In this document: piece by piece, positions 1 to 8,985 of the stretch
How the letters are laid out: each line of letters starts with the position of its first letter
Position numbering within the stretch: the first letter of the stretch is position 1
Source: JBBDMC01 sp963826055
GTDB lineage: Bacteria > Pseudomonadota > Alphaproteobacteria > Rhizobiales > Kaistiaceae
DNA: 64,000 bases
NCBI GenBank assembly: GCA_963826055.1
Contig: CAWGVO010000009.1
Span: 62,001-126,000 of the forward strand
Direction of reading: 5' to 3'
Made by a program: the position numbers and the translations under genes
The notes under the pieces: model-generated
Databases searched by the model: none
What the model was told of the DNA's origin: nothing
The model's input: only the letters and a program-made list of their open reading frames with translations

Positions 1-945
1 CGGCACCGGCACGTTCTCGCTCTTGAGTTCCATGCCCGCCTGCAGCGCCACCGTCTCCAGCAGCGCCGCGAAATCGAGGGCGAGGTAGCCCTGCGGGTCG
101 TCCTGCAGTTGCGCCGCGCCGAAGTGGGCCTGCAGCGCCTCGCGCGTCGCCGCGGTCACCGGCATGGCGACGTTGTTCGCCCGCGCCGCGGCGAGACCGA
201 GGTCGAGGTCTTTGCGGAGCAGCGCCGGCGTGAACGTGGTCGTCCAGTCGAGGTTGACCAGCGCGTTCGACTTGTAGCGCGTGAACATCGAGCCCATCAC
301 CGAATTGTTGATGAAGTCGAGGAAGGCGTGGCGCGGCACGCCGATCTTCTCGGCGAGGATGGTGATCTCGGCGAGGTTCTGGATGACGACGCCGAGCATG
401 ACGTTGTGGGCGATCTTGCAGATGCGCGCGAGCTCGCCCTCGCCGACGTAGGAGACGCCTTGCACGGCAAACGTCTCGATCAGCCGCTTCACTTCGTCGA
501 AAGCGGCCCTGGGTCCCGAGCAGACGGCGCTGAGCTTGTTCGCCTTCACCACCTTGGCGTTGCCCGACACCGGCGCGGCGATCATGCTGGTGCCGAGCGC
601 GGCGAGCCGTCCGCGGATGTCGGCGCTGTCCTCGATGCTGATCGACGAGCAGTCGACCACGATCCGCGGCAATCGTTTGGCGCCGCCGCTGGTGACACCC
701 CGCTCGCCGAAGAGGACGTCGATCACGTCCTGGCCGGTCGATACCATGGTGAACAGGATGTCGACCTCGGCAAGGTCGGCCGGCCGGTCGCGGATGACGG
801 CGCCGAGCTTTGCCAGCGGCTCCGCCTTGGCCTTGGTCCGGTTCCAGATGTTGAGCGGCGTGCCGGCCTTGATCAGCCGCTCGGCCATCGCGTAGCCCAT
901 GCGGCCGATGCCGATCCAGCCGACGGTCGCGGTTGCGTCGGGCAT
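1..945 (-). CDS. NAD(P)-dependent beta-hydroxyacid dehydrogenase family protein (3' end outside window)
   Basis: The reading frame starts at an ATG at 945, preceded by AAGGAG, and is still open at the window edge (315 codons seen). The N-terminus has the Rossmann motif GWIGIGRMGYAMAERL. A CSSIS segment follows at the place of the substrate loop, and ICKIAHNVMLG carries the lysine that is catalytic in the 3-hydroxyisobutyrate dehydrogenase / tartronate semialdehyde reductase family. The family reduces or oxidises beta-hydroxyacids with NAD(P). The exact substrate cannot be told. It lies 37 bp downstream of an M24-family gene on the same strand, so the two are probably cotranscribed and may act on one substrate. 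Confidence 0.85.
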   Translation of the reverse strand, partial: MPDATATVGWIGIGRMGYAMAERLIKAGTPLNIWNRTKAKAEPLAKLGAVIRDRPADLAEVDILFTMVSTGQDVIDVLFGERGVTSGGAKRLPRIVVDCSSISIEDSADIRGRLAALGTSMIAAPVSGNAKVVKANKLSAVCSGPRAAFDEVKRLIETFAVQGVSYVGEGELARICKIAHNVMLGVVIQNLAEITILAEKIGVPRHAFLDFINNSVMGSMFTRYKSNALVNLDWTTTFTPALLRKDLDLGLAAARANNVAMPVTAATREALQAHFGAAQLQDDPQGYLALDFAALLETVALQAGMELKSENVPVP

Positions 946-982
946 GTTCTTCTCCTTGATGCTGCTGGGCCTTGTCGGCGGC

Positions 983-2299
983 TCAATACGCGTTGGCGAT
1001 CGGCAGTTCCTCGGCCGGGAAGAGGGTGATCACCCGGTGGCCGGTATCGGTCACCACCACCTCCTCCTCGATGCGCGCCGCCGAGTATCCGTCCTTGGCC
1101 GGGCAGTACGTCTCCAGCGCGAACACCATGCCGGTCTTGATCTCCATCGGCTGATCCAGCGAGGTGAGCCGCGAGATGATCGGCCGCTCGTGCAGCGCCA
1201 GGCCGAGGCCGTGGCCGAACTGCAGCCCGAACGCCGACATCTCGTCGGGAAAGCCGAACTCCGGCGCCGCCGGCCACACCGAGGCGATCGTGTCGGTCAT
1301 CACCCCCGGCTTGATCAGCTCGATCGCCTCGTCCAGCCACTCGCGGCAGCGCTTGTAGGCGTCGTGCTGCACCGGCGTCGCCCGCCCGACGTTGAACGTG
1401 CGGTAGTAGCAGGTGCGATAGCCCTGGTAGGACTGCAGGATGTCGAAGAAGGCCTGGTCGCCCGGCCGGATCAGCCGGTCGGTGAAGTTGTGCGGGTGCG
1501 GGTTGCAGCGCTCGCCGGAGATGGCGTTGATCGCCTCGACGTCGTCGGAGCCGAGCCGGTAGAGCATCTCGTTGGCCTTGGCGACGATGTCGTTTTCGCG
1601 CACCCCCGGCTTCAGCTCCTCCGAGATCATATGATAGGTGCCGTCGACCATGGCCGCCGCCTGATTGAGCAGGATGATCTCGTCGATGTTCTTGATCTCG
1701 CGCGCGTCGAGCATCACCTGCTGTCCGTCGACGACGTTCATCCCCGCCGCCTGCAGTTCGAACAGCATCGCCGTCTCGGCGTAGTCGACACCCACCGGCA
1801 TCTTGTCGACCCCGGCATCCTTCAACAGCGACATGATCTCCGCCGCGTGCCGCTTCATCAGCCCTGCCGAGGGCGGCACCGTGCCGCGCATGCCGAGCAT
1901 GCCGGCGCGCACGTTTTCCGGCTCCAGCCAGTCGCAATAGAGCCTGTGGTGGACGGCGGCCGAGCCGAAGTCCCAAACCAGCGGCTCCTTGCCGCGCATC
2001 AGCAGCGCGAAACGGCAGAGCTTGTCGCGCTCCCACTCGCCGATCTTGGTCGAAGTGACGTAGCGGATGTTGTTGACGTCGAAGAGGAGGAGCGCGCCGC
2101 ACGTCGAATTGTCGAGCGCCGCCCGCGCCCGCGCCAGCCGGTAGCGCTGCAGACGGCGGAAGTCGACCCGCGTCTCGAAATCGACGTTCATATGGCCTGG
2201 CGCCGGGATCGCCCGGTCCCAGTTCCAGTTGGGCTCGAGGGCTAGCGCCGTGGCCGCGTCGGCGGCAACGACGCGGGGTTCTCGTGCGGGCTTGTTCAT
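983..2299 (-). CDS. M24 (aminopeptidase P / creatinase / DddP-like) family protein
   Basis: A 438-aa pita-bread-fold protein. Residues about 40-200 form the creatinase-like N-terminal domain (LLLFDVNNIRYVTST) and residues 205-430 the M24 domain. Of the five usual metal ligands, D286 (AFFDIL), H363 (FGHGLGLALHERP), E396 (FALETYCP) and a Glu of the 411-413 triplet are visible. The second Asp of the usual GYxxDxxRT motif is Cys297 (GYRTCYYRT). Overall layout resembles DMSP lyase DddP and ectoine-hydrolase-type members more than true Xaa-Pro peptidases, but DddP's paired Asp motif FDTD is FDIL here. It probably hydrolyses or cleaves a small amide or acid rather than a peptide; the substrate is unknown. 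It is upstream of the dehydrogenase gene, likely one operon. Confidence 0.85.
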   Translation of the reverse strand: MNKPAREPRVVAADAATALALEPNWNWDRAIPAPGHMNVDFETRVDFRRLQRYRLARARAALDNSTCGALLLFDVNNIRYVTSTKIGEWERDKLCRFALLMRGKEPLVWDFGSAAVHHRLYCDWLEPENVRAGMLGMRGTVPPSAGLMKRHAAEIMSLLKDAGVDKMPVGVDYAETAMLFELQAAGMNVVDGQQVMLDAREIKNIDEIILLNQAAAMVDGTYHMISEELKPGVRENDIVAKANEMLYRLGSDDVEAINAISGERCNPHPHNFTDRLIRPGDQAFFDILQSYQGYRTCYYRTFNVGRATPVQHDAYKRCREWLDEAIELIKPGVMTDTIASVWPAAPEFGFPDEMSAFGLQFGHGLGLALHERPIISRLTSLDQPMEIKTGMVFALETYCPAKDGYSAARIEEEVVVTDTGHRVITLFPAEELPIANAY

Positions 2300-2365
2300 G
2301 CGGGGCGCCTCGTATGACGGTCTTATTGGTTGGGCGCCCAGCCGATCATGATCGCGGGGGCGGAG

Positions 2366-3043
2366 TCAACAAACGGCGCCTACGATCCGGCCGCGCCCGG
2401 TTCGGCCTGGAAATTCCGCCAGGATGTCTTTCACTTCCTGATCGGAAAGCTGGCTGAAATCGGCGTAGAAGAAGCCGATCGCACCGAAATCCTCGTAGTC
2501 CTCCAGGCAGACGATCTTGTCGACCTCGTCTTTCAGCTCCGCCAGTGAACTGGTGGGCGCCACCGGCACCGCCAGCACCAGGGTTGCGGGCTTGCGCGCC
2601 CGCACGGCCTTCAGCGCCGCCCGCATGGTCGCCCCGGTGGCGATGCCGTCGTCGACAACGATGGCGACCCGCCCGGCGACCTCCGGGTGCGGCCGCTTGC
2701 CCACGTAGGCTGCCCGCCTCCGGGCGATCTCCGCCACCTCGCGGTCGCGCACGCGGTTGAACGCGGCCTCGCTGACGGCCGACAGCGCGATCACCTCGTC
2801 GTTGCGAACCGTGATCGGCTGCGGCCCGTCAACTACGGCCCCCATGGCGAGTTCGGGCTGCATCGGCACACCGATCTTGCGCACCAGCACCAGATCGAGC
2901 GGGGCGCCGAGGGCGACGGCAACCTCCCGCGCTACCGGCACACCGCCCCGCGGCAGCGCCAGCACGATCACGGGCTGGCCCTTGTACTGGTGAAGCGCGG
3001 CGGCGAGTTTGCGGCCGGCGTCGGTTCGATTGGCGAAGGGCAC
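2366..3043 (-). CDS. phosphoribosyltransferase family protein
   Basis: A 225-aa type I phosphoribosyltransferase-fold protein. The PRPP-binding loop is clear at about residues 128-140 (VAIVVDDGIATGATM). The N-terminal half has the LPRGGVPVAREVA segment typical of the COG1926 'predicted phosphoribosyltransferase' group. It is not a recognisable apt, hpt, upp or pyrE. It follows an alpha/beta hydrolase gene by 21 bp on the same strand; proteins of these two families are often adjacent or fused, so a shared but unknown function is likely. Confidence 0.85.
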   Translation of the reverse strand: MPFANRTDAGRKLAAALHQYKGQPVIVLALPRGGVPVAREVAVALGAPLDLVLVRKIGVPMQPELAMGAVVDGPQPITVRNDEVIALSAVSEAAFNRVRDREVAEIARRRAAYVGKRPHPEVAGRVAIVVDDGIATGATMRAALKAVRARKPATLVLAVPVAPTSSLAELKDEVDKIVCLEDYEDFGAIGFFYADFSQLSDQEVKDILAEFPGRTGRGRIVGAVC

Positions 3044-3064
3044 GTGTTTCCACCCTCCTTTCTG

Positions 3065-3709
3065 TCAATCCGCCGGCGCGCCGAGCCGGTCGACGAACCA
3101 CGCCGCGGCCTTGTCGACCACCGCGTCGAGGGCGTGCGGTTCCGAGAAGAGGTGCGTTGCCCCCGGCACGATTTCCAGCGCTTTCGGCGCCGTCAGACGG
3201 GCCAGAGCCGCCTCGTTGAGCGCAAGCACCTCGCGGTCGGCGCCGCCGACGATAAGCAGCGTCGGGCAGTGCACCTGTTCCAGGATATCGCCGGCAAGGT
3301 CCGGCCGGCCGCCGCGCGAGACCACCGCGCGCACGCGGTTGCCGAGGCGCGCCGCCGCCACCAGCGCAGCCGCCGCTCCTGTGCTGGCGCCGAACAGGCC
3401 GAGGGGCAGGCGGGCAAGCTCGGCCTCACCGTCGACCCAGTCGATCACATCGATCAGCCGCCCCGCCAGCAGCGCGATGTCGAACACGTTGCGCCGGTCG
3501 CTCTCCTCCTCCTCGGTCAGCAGGTCGAACAGCAGCGTTGCGATGCCGTGCCCGGCGAAGCCCTCCGCGACGGCGTTGTTGCGCGGGCTGAGGCGGCTCG
3601 ACGTTCTGCCGTGGGCGAACACGACAAGCCCGCGCGCACCGGTCGGTATCCGGAGGAATCCCGCCAGACCGAGAGGGGGGATCGTAACGTCGCGCAGCTC
3701 GATCTTCAT
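3065..3709 (-). CDS. alpha/beta hydrolase (dienelactone hydrolase-like)
   Basis: A 214-aa alpha/beta hydrolase. The nucleophile elbow reads LFGASTGAAAAL, so Ser of GASTG is the likely nucleophile. An FAHG oxyanion-type segment follows the first strands, an Asp lies in LLIVGGADREVL, and GATHLFSEP holds the likely catalytic His. It has no signal peptide, so it should be cytoplasmic. It is the promoter-proximal gene of a pair with the phosphoribosyltransferase gene. Substrate not known. Confidence 0.85.
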   Translation of the reverse strand: MKIELRDVTIPPLGLAGFLRIPTGARGLVVFAHGRTSSRLSPRNNAVAEGFAGHGIATLLFDLLTEEEESDRRNVFDIALLAGRLIDVIDWVDGEAELARLPLGLFGASTGAAAALVAAARLGNRVRAVVSRGGRPDLAGDILEQVHCPTLLIVGGADREVLALNEAALARLTAPKALEIVPGATHLFSEPHALDAVVDKAAAWFVDRLGAPAD

Positions 3710-3791
3710 GCCCGGCCTCCCGCCGTCAGTCTCTCGTCAGTTCTTCAGGCGAGACATTGACACGAATCAACGGCCAAGTGGCCATCGGGGT

Positions 3792-4917
3792 TCAGCCGGA
3801 CGTCGGGCCGACCGCCGGGTTGTCGACGAATCCGATCGCCTCCTCCGGGTAGGACAGCATCAGTTGGATCTGCTCCGGCTCCGCCCGCCAATTGTGGGAC
3901 ATCAGCGCGCGACTATAGCGGCCATCCCGGTCGAACGCGGTCGCGGTGTCGACGCCGAGGTCGCTGAAGTACTGGAGCGAGTGCCCGAAGCTGTAAACCT
4001 TGCGGATGCGCGTCGAGAGCGCCGCCGCCGACAGGGCAAAGGTGCCGGCACTCGCCACCAGGCAGCGCGCGTTCATCAGCGCGTTCAGATCCGCAGCGAG
4101 GTCTGCCGATTGCATGCGCACTTGGATCCCCCGTCGGCGAAGCGCCGCTTCGGCGGCCTCAACCGTCGGGTTACCGCGATCCTCGAATACCAGACAGACG
4201 CGGCGGGCGCCCTCGCGCGCCACCGCCGCGAGGTAGTAGGCAAGCGGCGGTTGCCCGTAGTCGGGATGGCCGGGCCGCAGGCCGGGGCCGGGGAACACGT
4301 CGCCGGCGCGGAAGTGGAGGACGAGGCTGTCGTCGCCCATGTCCGCCACCGGCCGCGTAAGGTCGGGCACCACCAGGGGCCGCAGCAGGCGCCGGACGAT
4401 GGCTGCCTGCTCGTCCGGCCGCAGCCTGAGGCCGAGCCCGCTGATGTTGAAGAAATTGCCCATCAGTCCCGGCCGCGGCGGCAAGAGATGCGCCAGCTCC
4501 GGCGACGGCGTCACCGGCGGTGCCCATGCCAGGTGCGCGTTGCCGGCGCGATCGCCCCGAAAGAAGGGGTGCGGCCCGGGGAACTGGATGCGTTTGGCCC
4601 CGTAACGCTCGGCGACGTGAAAAACATTGCTGAAGCTGGATGACGGCGTTGCCGAACCGTCGCCAGGCCACGACGCGCAGGACCGCGAACGGAGCCGCCG
4701 CATCCGGCGCCATCACCGCCGGTTCGATCAGGCTGTAAGCGCCGCTGCCGCCGTCGGCGCTCGCCGCCTGCTCGCCCCGGACCACGGGCAGGTTCCAGCC
4801 GAAGCGCGCCGCAAGCCGGTCTTCGATCACCGCTGCGATTGGCGCCGTCACCGCCGGCCGCCTGTAACCCCACGTTACCTGGACCGGATTCGGTGGAATG
4901 CGGCCCTCTTCCCACAT
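3792..4917 (-). CDS. putative glycosyltransferase, split by a one-base frameshift
   Basis: The start ATG (4917) overlaps the TGA of the ftsH-like gene, so translation is probably coupled. The first part (about 95 codons, ending RFGNAVIQL) and the rest (SNVFHVAERYGAKRI onward) lie in different frames. Removing one C at about 4632 joins them into a protein of about 374 aa. The joined segment FGNAVIQLSNVFHVAERYG resembles the nucleotide-sugar-binding start of GT11/O-fucosyltransferase-like enzymes, and LVLHFRAGDVF resembles their HxRxGD motif. LVASAGTFALSAAAL in the C-terminal half fits the donor-binding region. No membrane segment is seen. Acceptor and sugar are unknown. The frameshift is probably a sequence error, because both halves are well preserved. 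Confidence 0.6.
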
Positions 4918-6737
4918 CACTCCGCCGCCGTCAGCACCTGCTTGGCCGGCCTGAGCGCCGGGAAGTCATCCGGCGTGATGGTCTCCTTGTCGAGCAGCAG
5001 CTTGGCGCCGGCCTCCAGTTCCTTGCGCCGTTTGGTCAGCACCGCCTTGGCCCGCTCGTAGGCCTCCGCGATGAGCTGGCGCTCGGCGAGGTCGACCTCG
5101 CGGGCGGTGGCCTCGGAGAAGTCCCGCTGCTGCACGTTGAGCAGCGTGTCGCCGAGGTAGCTCGACCGCTGCTGTTCGAGCACCGCCTGGCCGACTTCCT
5201 TGCTCATGCCGAAACGGGTGACGATCTGGCGGGCGATATCGGTCACCTTGGCGAGGTCGTCGGCGGCGCCAGTGGAGACCTCTCCGAAGATCAGCTCTTC
5301 CGCCGCCCGGCCCGCCATCAGCACCACCATGCGGTCCTTGAGTTCGCCGGCGGTGATCAGGAAGCGGTCCTCGGTCGGCCGCTGCATGGTGTAGCCGAGC
5401 GACCCGATCGAGCGCGGGATGATCGAGACCTTGTGAACCGGGTCCATGCCCGGCAGCGACACGGCGGCGAGCGCGTGGCCCATCTCGTGATGGGCAACCC
5501 GGCTGCGCTCTTCCGGGTTGAGCAGCCGGCTCTTCATCTCCGACCCGGCGACGATCCGCTCCACCGCCTGCGTGAAATCGTCCATGGTGACCGAGTCGTG
5601 ATTGCGTCGGGTGGCGACGATCGCCGCTTCGTTGACGAGGTTGGCGAGATCGGCGCCGGTGAAGCCGGGCGTGATGGCAGCGATCTCGTCGGGGTCGACG
5701 CCAGTGGAAATCTTCACCTTCTTCATGTGAACGGCGACGATCGCCGCCCGGCCCTTTCGGTCGGGCCGGTCGACGGTGATCTGGCGGTCGAAGCGGCCGG
5801 CGCGGCGGAGCGCCGGGTCGAGAACCTCGGGCCGGTTGGTGGCGGCGAGGATGACGATGCCGGTTCTCGGATCGAAGCCGTCCATCTCGCTCAGCAGCTG
5901 GTTCAGCGTCTGCTCCTTCTCGTCGTATCCGCCGACGCCCATCGCCGAGCGGGCGCGGCCGAGCGCGTCCAGTTCGTCGATGAAGATGATGCAGGGTGCG
6001 GCCTTGCGCGCCTGCTCGAAGAGGTCGCGCACGCGCGCGGCGCCGACGCCGACGAACATCTCGACGAACTCGGAGCCGGAGATCGAGAAGAACGGCACGC
6101 CGGCCTCGCCGGCCACGGCGCGGGCGAGCAGCGTCTTGCCGGTGCCCGGCGGCCCGACCAGCAGGATGCCCTTCGGCACGCGCGCTCCCAATCGGCCGTA
6201 TTTCGACTGGTCCTTGAGGAAGGCGACCACCTCCTCCAGTTCGCCCTCCGCCTCGTCGACGCCGGCGACGTCCTTGAAGGTGACGCCGGTCGCGGTCTCG
6301 ACGTAGACCTTGGCCTTCGACTTGCCGACGTTCATCAGCCCGCCGAAACCCTGTCTCTCGGCGTAGCCGCGGAAGAGGAAGAACCAGACGCCGACGAAGA
6401 AGGCGACCGGGACGATCCACGACAGGAGCGTCGTCAACCAGTTGGAGTCGCTGCCGCCCGAGACCTTGACCCCCGCCTTCTCAAGGTCGGCGGCGAAGCT
6501 CGGATCGACGCGGGTGGTGACGAAATAGTCCTTGCCGTCCTGCGGCGTCGTGAATTTCCCCTGGATCTGGGTGGGGGTGACCGTCACCTCGGCGATCTGC
6601 TTGTTGTCGAGGTAGGTCTGGAACTCGCTGTAGGAGAGCTGGGCGATCTGACGATAGCCGAGCCACGCCTGAAAGGCGATGAGCAGGAAGACGGCGACGA
6701 CGACGTAGCCGATGTTGAACTGGTGCTTCTTGTTCAT
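4917..6737 (-). CDS. FtsH-family ATP-dependent zinc metalloprotease
   Basis: Using the internal ATG at 6737 the protein is 606 aa. It has an N-terminal membrane segment (about residues 9-25), a periplasmic domain to about 100, a second membrane segment (about 103-123), then an AAA+ domain with Walker A GPPGTGKT (195-202), Walker B CIIFIDELDALG and the second region of homology NRPEVLDPALRRAGRFDRQ. The protease domain carries HHEMGH, the HExxH zinc site, where canonical FtsH reads HEAGH. FtsH extracts and degrades membrane and regulatory proteins. The shorter length and HEMGH suggest a paralogue rather than the main FtsH. Its stop codon overlaps the glycosyltransferase start. Confidence 0.92.
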   Translation of the reverse strand: MNKKHQFNIGYVVVAVFLLIAFQAWLGYRQIAQLSYSEFQTYLDNKQIAEVTVTPTQIQGKFTTPQDGKDYFVTTRVDPSFAADLEKAGVKVSGGSDSNWLTTLLSWIVPVAFFVGVWFFLFRGYAERQGFGGLMNVGKSKAKVYVETATGVTFKDVAGVDEAEGELEEVVAFLKDQSKYGRLGARVPKGILLVGPPGTGKTLLARAVAGEAGVPFFSISGSEFVEMFVGVGAARVRDLFEQARKAAPCIIFIDELDALGRARSAMGVGGYDEKEQTLNQLLSEMDGFDPRTGIVILAATNRPEVLDPALRRAGRFDRQITVDRPDRKGRAAIVAVHMKKVKISTGVDPDEIAAITPGFTGADLANLVNEAAIVATRRNHDSVTMDDFTQAVERIVAGSEMKSRLLNPEERSRVAHHEMGHALAAVSLPGMDPVHKVSIIPRSIGSLGYTMQRPTEDRFLITAGELKDRMVVLMAGRAAEELIFGEVSTGAADDLAKVTDIARQIVTRFGMSKEVGQAVLEQQRSSYLGDTLLNVQQRDFSEATAREVDLAERQLIAEAYERAKAVLTKRRKELEAGAKLLLDKETITPDDFPALRPAKQVLTAAE

Positions 6738-6791
6738 CGCGTTCCATCCTTGTGCGCCCACCCGGCAGTGTAAGCCGAAACGGCCGGGCGA

Positions 6792-7856
6792 TCAGGTCTC
6801 CGGCGGATAGGGATGCCGCCGGCCGCCGAAATCCTCGACGAAGCATTGGCCGTCCTCGTGGGAGATTGAGTCCGGCCCCACCGGTGCCTTGCCATGGCCG
6901 CCGGGGATGTCGAGTACATAGGTGGGCTGGCAGAGGCCGGAAAGGCGGCCGCGGAGCGCTTTCATCAGCGCCCGGCCCTCGGCGAGCGTCGTACGGAAAT
7001 GGCCGGTTCCGGGGGCGAGGTCGCCGTGGTGGAGGTAGTAAGGCTTCACGCCCGCCTCGACGAACGCCTGCATCAGCGCGGCGAGCGTTTCGGCGTCATC
7101 GTTGATGCCCTTCAGAAGCACCGTCTGGCTGACCAGCGGGATGCCGGCATGGGTGAGGCGCTGGAGTGCCGCGTGCGCGGCGGGCGTCAGCTCGCGCGGA
7201 TGGTTGGCGTGGATGGCGACCCACGTCGCCTTGCCGGGCGCCTTCAGAGCGGCGACGAGGTCCGGCGTCACCCGCTCCGGCGCCACCACCGGCACCCGCG
7301 TGTGGAAGCGCACCACCCGCACGTGGTCGACCCTGGCGAGTGCCGTCGTCAGCGCCTTCAGCCGTCGCGGCGCCGCCACCAGCGGGTCGCCCCCCGAAAC
7401 GATCACTTCCCAAACTTCGGCGTGCGCGCGGACATAGGCGAGGGCGGCCTCCATCTCCTTCTGCGAGAGCGCGCCGCCTTGGCCGACTGTTTCGCGCCGG
7501 AAGCAGAACCGGCAATAGACCGCGCACGCCGACGTAAGCTTGAGCAGCACCCGGTCGGGATAGCGATGGATCAGTCCAGGCGCGACTTCATGGACATCGT
7601 CGCCGATCGGGTCGTCGTTTTCCTCCGCCGTCCGCACGAGCTCCGCCGGGTCGGGCACGAACTGCCGCCCGATCGGATCGTCGCCATCGTCGCGGTCGAT
7701 CAATGCCGCCATCGCCGGCGTCACTGCCACCGCGTAGCGCGCCGCGACCTCTTCAAGGGCCTGACGCTGCTCCGGAGCGACGAGCCCGGCGTCGACCAGG
7801 TTGGACAGGCTGTGGAGCGTACCGGCCCCGTTCAAAGTGCGATGGATCTCGTTCAT
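6792..7856 (-). CDS. epmB: EF-P beta-lysylation enzyme EpmB (lysine 2,3-aminomutase-like radical SAM protein)
   Basis: About 354 aa from the ATG at 7856, which overlaps the epmA stop in an ATGA. The radical SAM cluster motif is CAVYCRFCF (CxxxCxxC), followed by the SGGDPL segment and the PLP-binding region typical of KamA/EpmB enzymes. EpmB converts (S)-alpha-lysine to (R)-beta-lysine, the donor that EpmA attaches to elongation factor P. Coupling to epmA and the divergent efp nearby support EpmB rather than a catabolic lysine aminomutase. Confidence 0.93.
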   Translation of the reverse strand: MNEIHRTLNGAGTLHSLSNLVDAGLVAPEQRQALEEVAARYAVAVTPAMAALIDRDDGDDPIGRQFVPDPAELVRTAEENDDPIGDDVHEVAPGLIHRYPDRVLLKLTSACAVYCRFCFRRETVGQGGALSQKEMEAALAYVRAHAEVWEVIVSGGDPLVAAPRRLKALTTALARVDHVRVVRFHTRVPVVAPERVTPDLVAALKAPGKATWVAIHANHPRELTPAAHAALQRLTHAGIPLVSQTVLLKGINDDAETLAALMQAFVEAGVKPYYLHHGDLAPGTGHFRTTLAEGRALMKALRGRLSGLCQPTYVLDIPGGHGKAPVGPDSISHEDGQCFVEDFGGRRHPYPPET

Positions 7857-8887
7857 GGTCCCGTCTGCGTGTCGTCCAGCGGCGTCCACTGCACCTGGTC
7901 GATGTGCGTCGCGCCGGTGAGAAGCATGACCAGCCGGTCGAGCCCGAGGGCGACGCCGCTCGCCTCCATCCGTTCGATCGCACTGAGGAAGTCTTCGTCC
8001 ACCGGATACCGTTCGCCGTAGATGCGCTCTTTCTCGTCCATGTCGGCGATGAAGCGCCGGCGCTGCTCGTCTGCGTCATTCAATTCGGCAAAGCCGTTGG
8101 CGAGTTCAACACCGCACGCATAGAGCTCGAACCGCAGAGCAAAACGCGGGTCGTCTGGCTTCAGCCGGGCGAGCGCCGCCTCGCTCGCCGGATATTCGGT
8201 GAGGAACACCGGCCGGCCGTGACCGAGATGCAGCTCGATCCTTTCGGACAACACGCGGCTGAAGACGTCCGACCACGTGTCGTCAGAGGCGACGCGGACG
8301 CCCGCCACCTTCGCGAAGGCATCGCGATCGCCGATGACGGCGATGAGGTCGATGTCGGCGTAACGGGCGAATGCTTCCGTAACCGTCAATGTTTGTGGCG
8401 CGCGCGCATCCGCCGTCACCCCTCGCCACGTCAGCACGTCGGAGCCAGCGGCGTCGGCGGCCGCCGTCAGCACCGCTGCGCAATCGCCCATCATCGCCTC
8501 GTAGGGCTCGTTCGCCCGGTACCATTCGACCAGCGTGAACTCCGGCGCATGCAGGGCGCCCCGCTCGCGGTTCCGGAAGACGCGGGCGAAATCGACGATC
8601 TTTTCCTCGCCGGCGGCCAGCAGCTTCTTCATGGCGAATTCCGGCGAGGTGTGGAGAAAGCGCTGCGCCCGGGTACCCTCCGGCCCAGCCATCTCGGTCG
8701 CGAAGGCGTGCAGGTGGGTCTCGTTGCCGGGCGACACCTGGAGGATCGCCGCCTCGACTTCGGTGAATCCCTCTTCGGCGAACCACACGCGCAGCGCCGC
8801 GGTGATCCGGTTCCGCGCCAGAAGAAACGGCCGCCGGTCGCGGTGGCGCGCCGGGTCCCAGAACGGAGAGGCCGCTTTTGCGCTCAT
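7853..8887 (-). CDS. epmA: EF-P lysine lysyltransferase EpmA (GenX/PoxA/YjeA)
   Basis: A 344-aa class II lysyl-tRNA-synthetase-like catalytic core with no anticodon-binding domain, the hallmark of EpmA. Motif 2 is FRNRERGALHAPEFTLVEWY, motif 3 is GVALGLDRLVML, and ELANGFAELND is the lysine-site segment. It ligates (R)-beta-lysine to the conserved lysine of EF-P. The gene overlaps epmB by four bases and its start is about 100 bp from the efp start on the opposite strand, so the promoters probably share this interval. Confidence 0.95.
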   Translation of the reverse strand: MSAKAASPFWDPARHRDRRPFLLARNRITAALRVWFAEEGFTEVEAAILQVSPGNETHLHAFATEMAGPEGTRAQRFLHTSPEFAMKKLLAAGEEKIVDFARVFRNRERGALHAPEFTLVEWYRANEPYEAMMGDCAAVLTAAADAAGSDVLTWRGVTADARAPQTLTVTEAFARYADIDLIAVIGDRDAFAKVAGVRVASDDTWSDVFSRVLSERIELHLGHGRPVFLTEYPASEAALARLKPDDPRFALRFELYACGVELANGFAELNDADEQRRRFIADMDEKERIYGERYPVDEDFLSAIERMEASGVALGLDRLVMLLTGATHIDQVQWTPLDDTQTGP

Positions 8888-8985
8888 GGTGATGACGGTT
8901 ACCCCCTAGCGGAGCCGGGCAAAATCGCTAATCTGCGCGCCAAATCGGGGGCCGCGCGGCCCGTTCAGCCATAATCGAGGGTGCC

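Noticed and set aside
4839..6773. 644-aa plus-strand open frame antisense to the ftsH-like gene
   Set aside because: It mirrors a well-conserved protease on the other strand; long antisense frames are expected in GC-rich DNA. Its product is rich in R, H, D and G with no recognisable motif.
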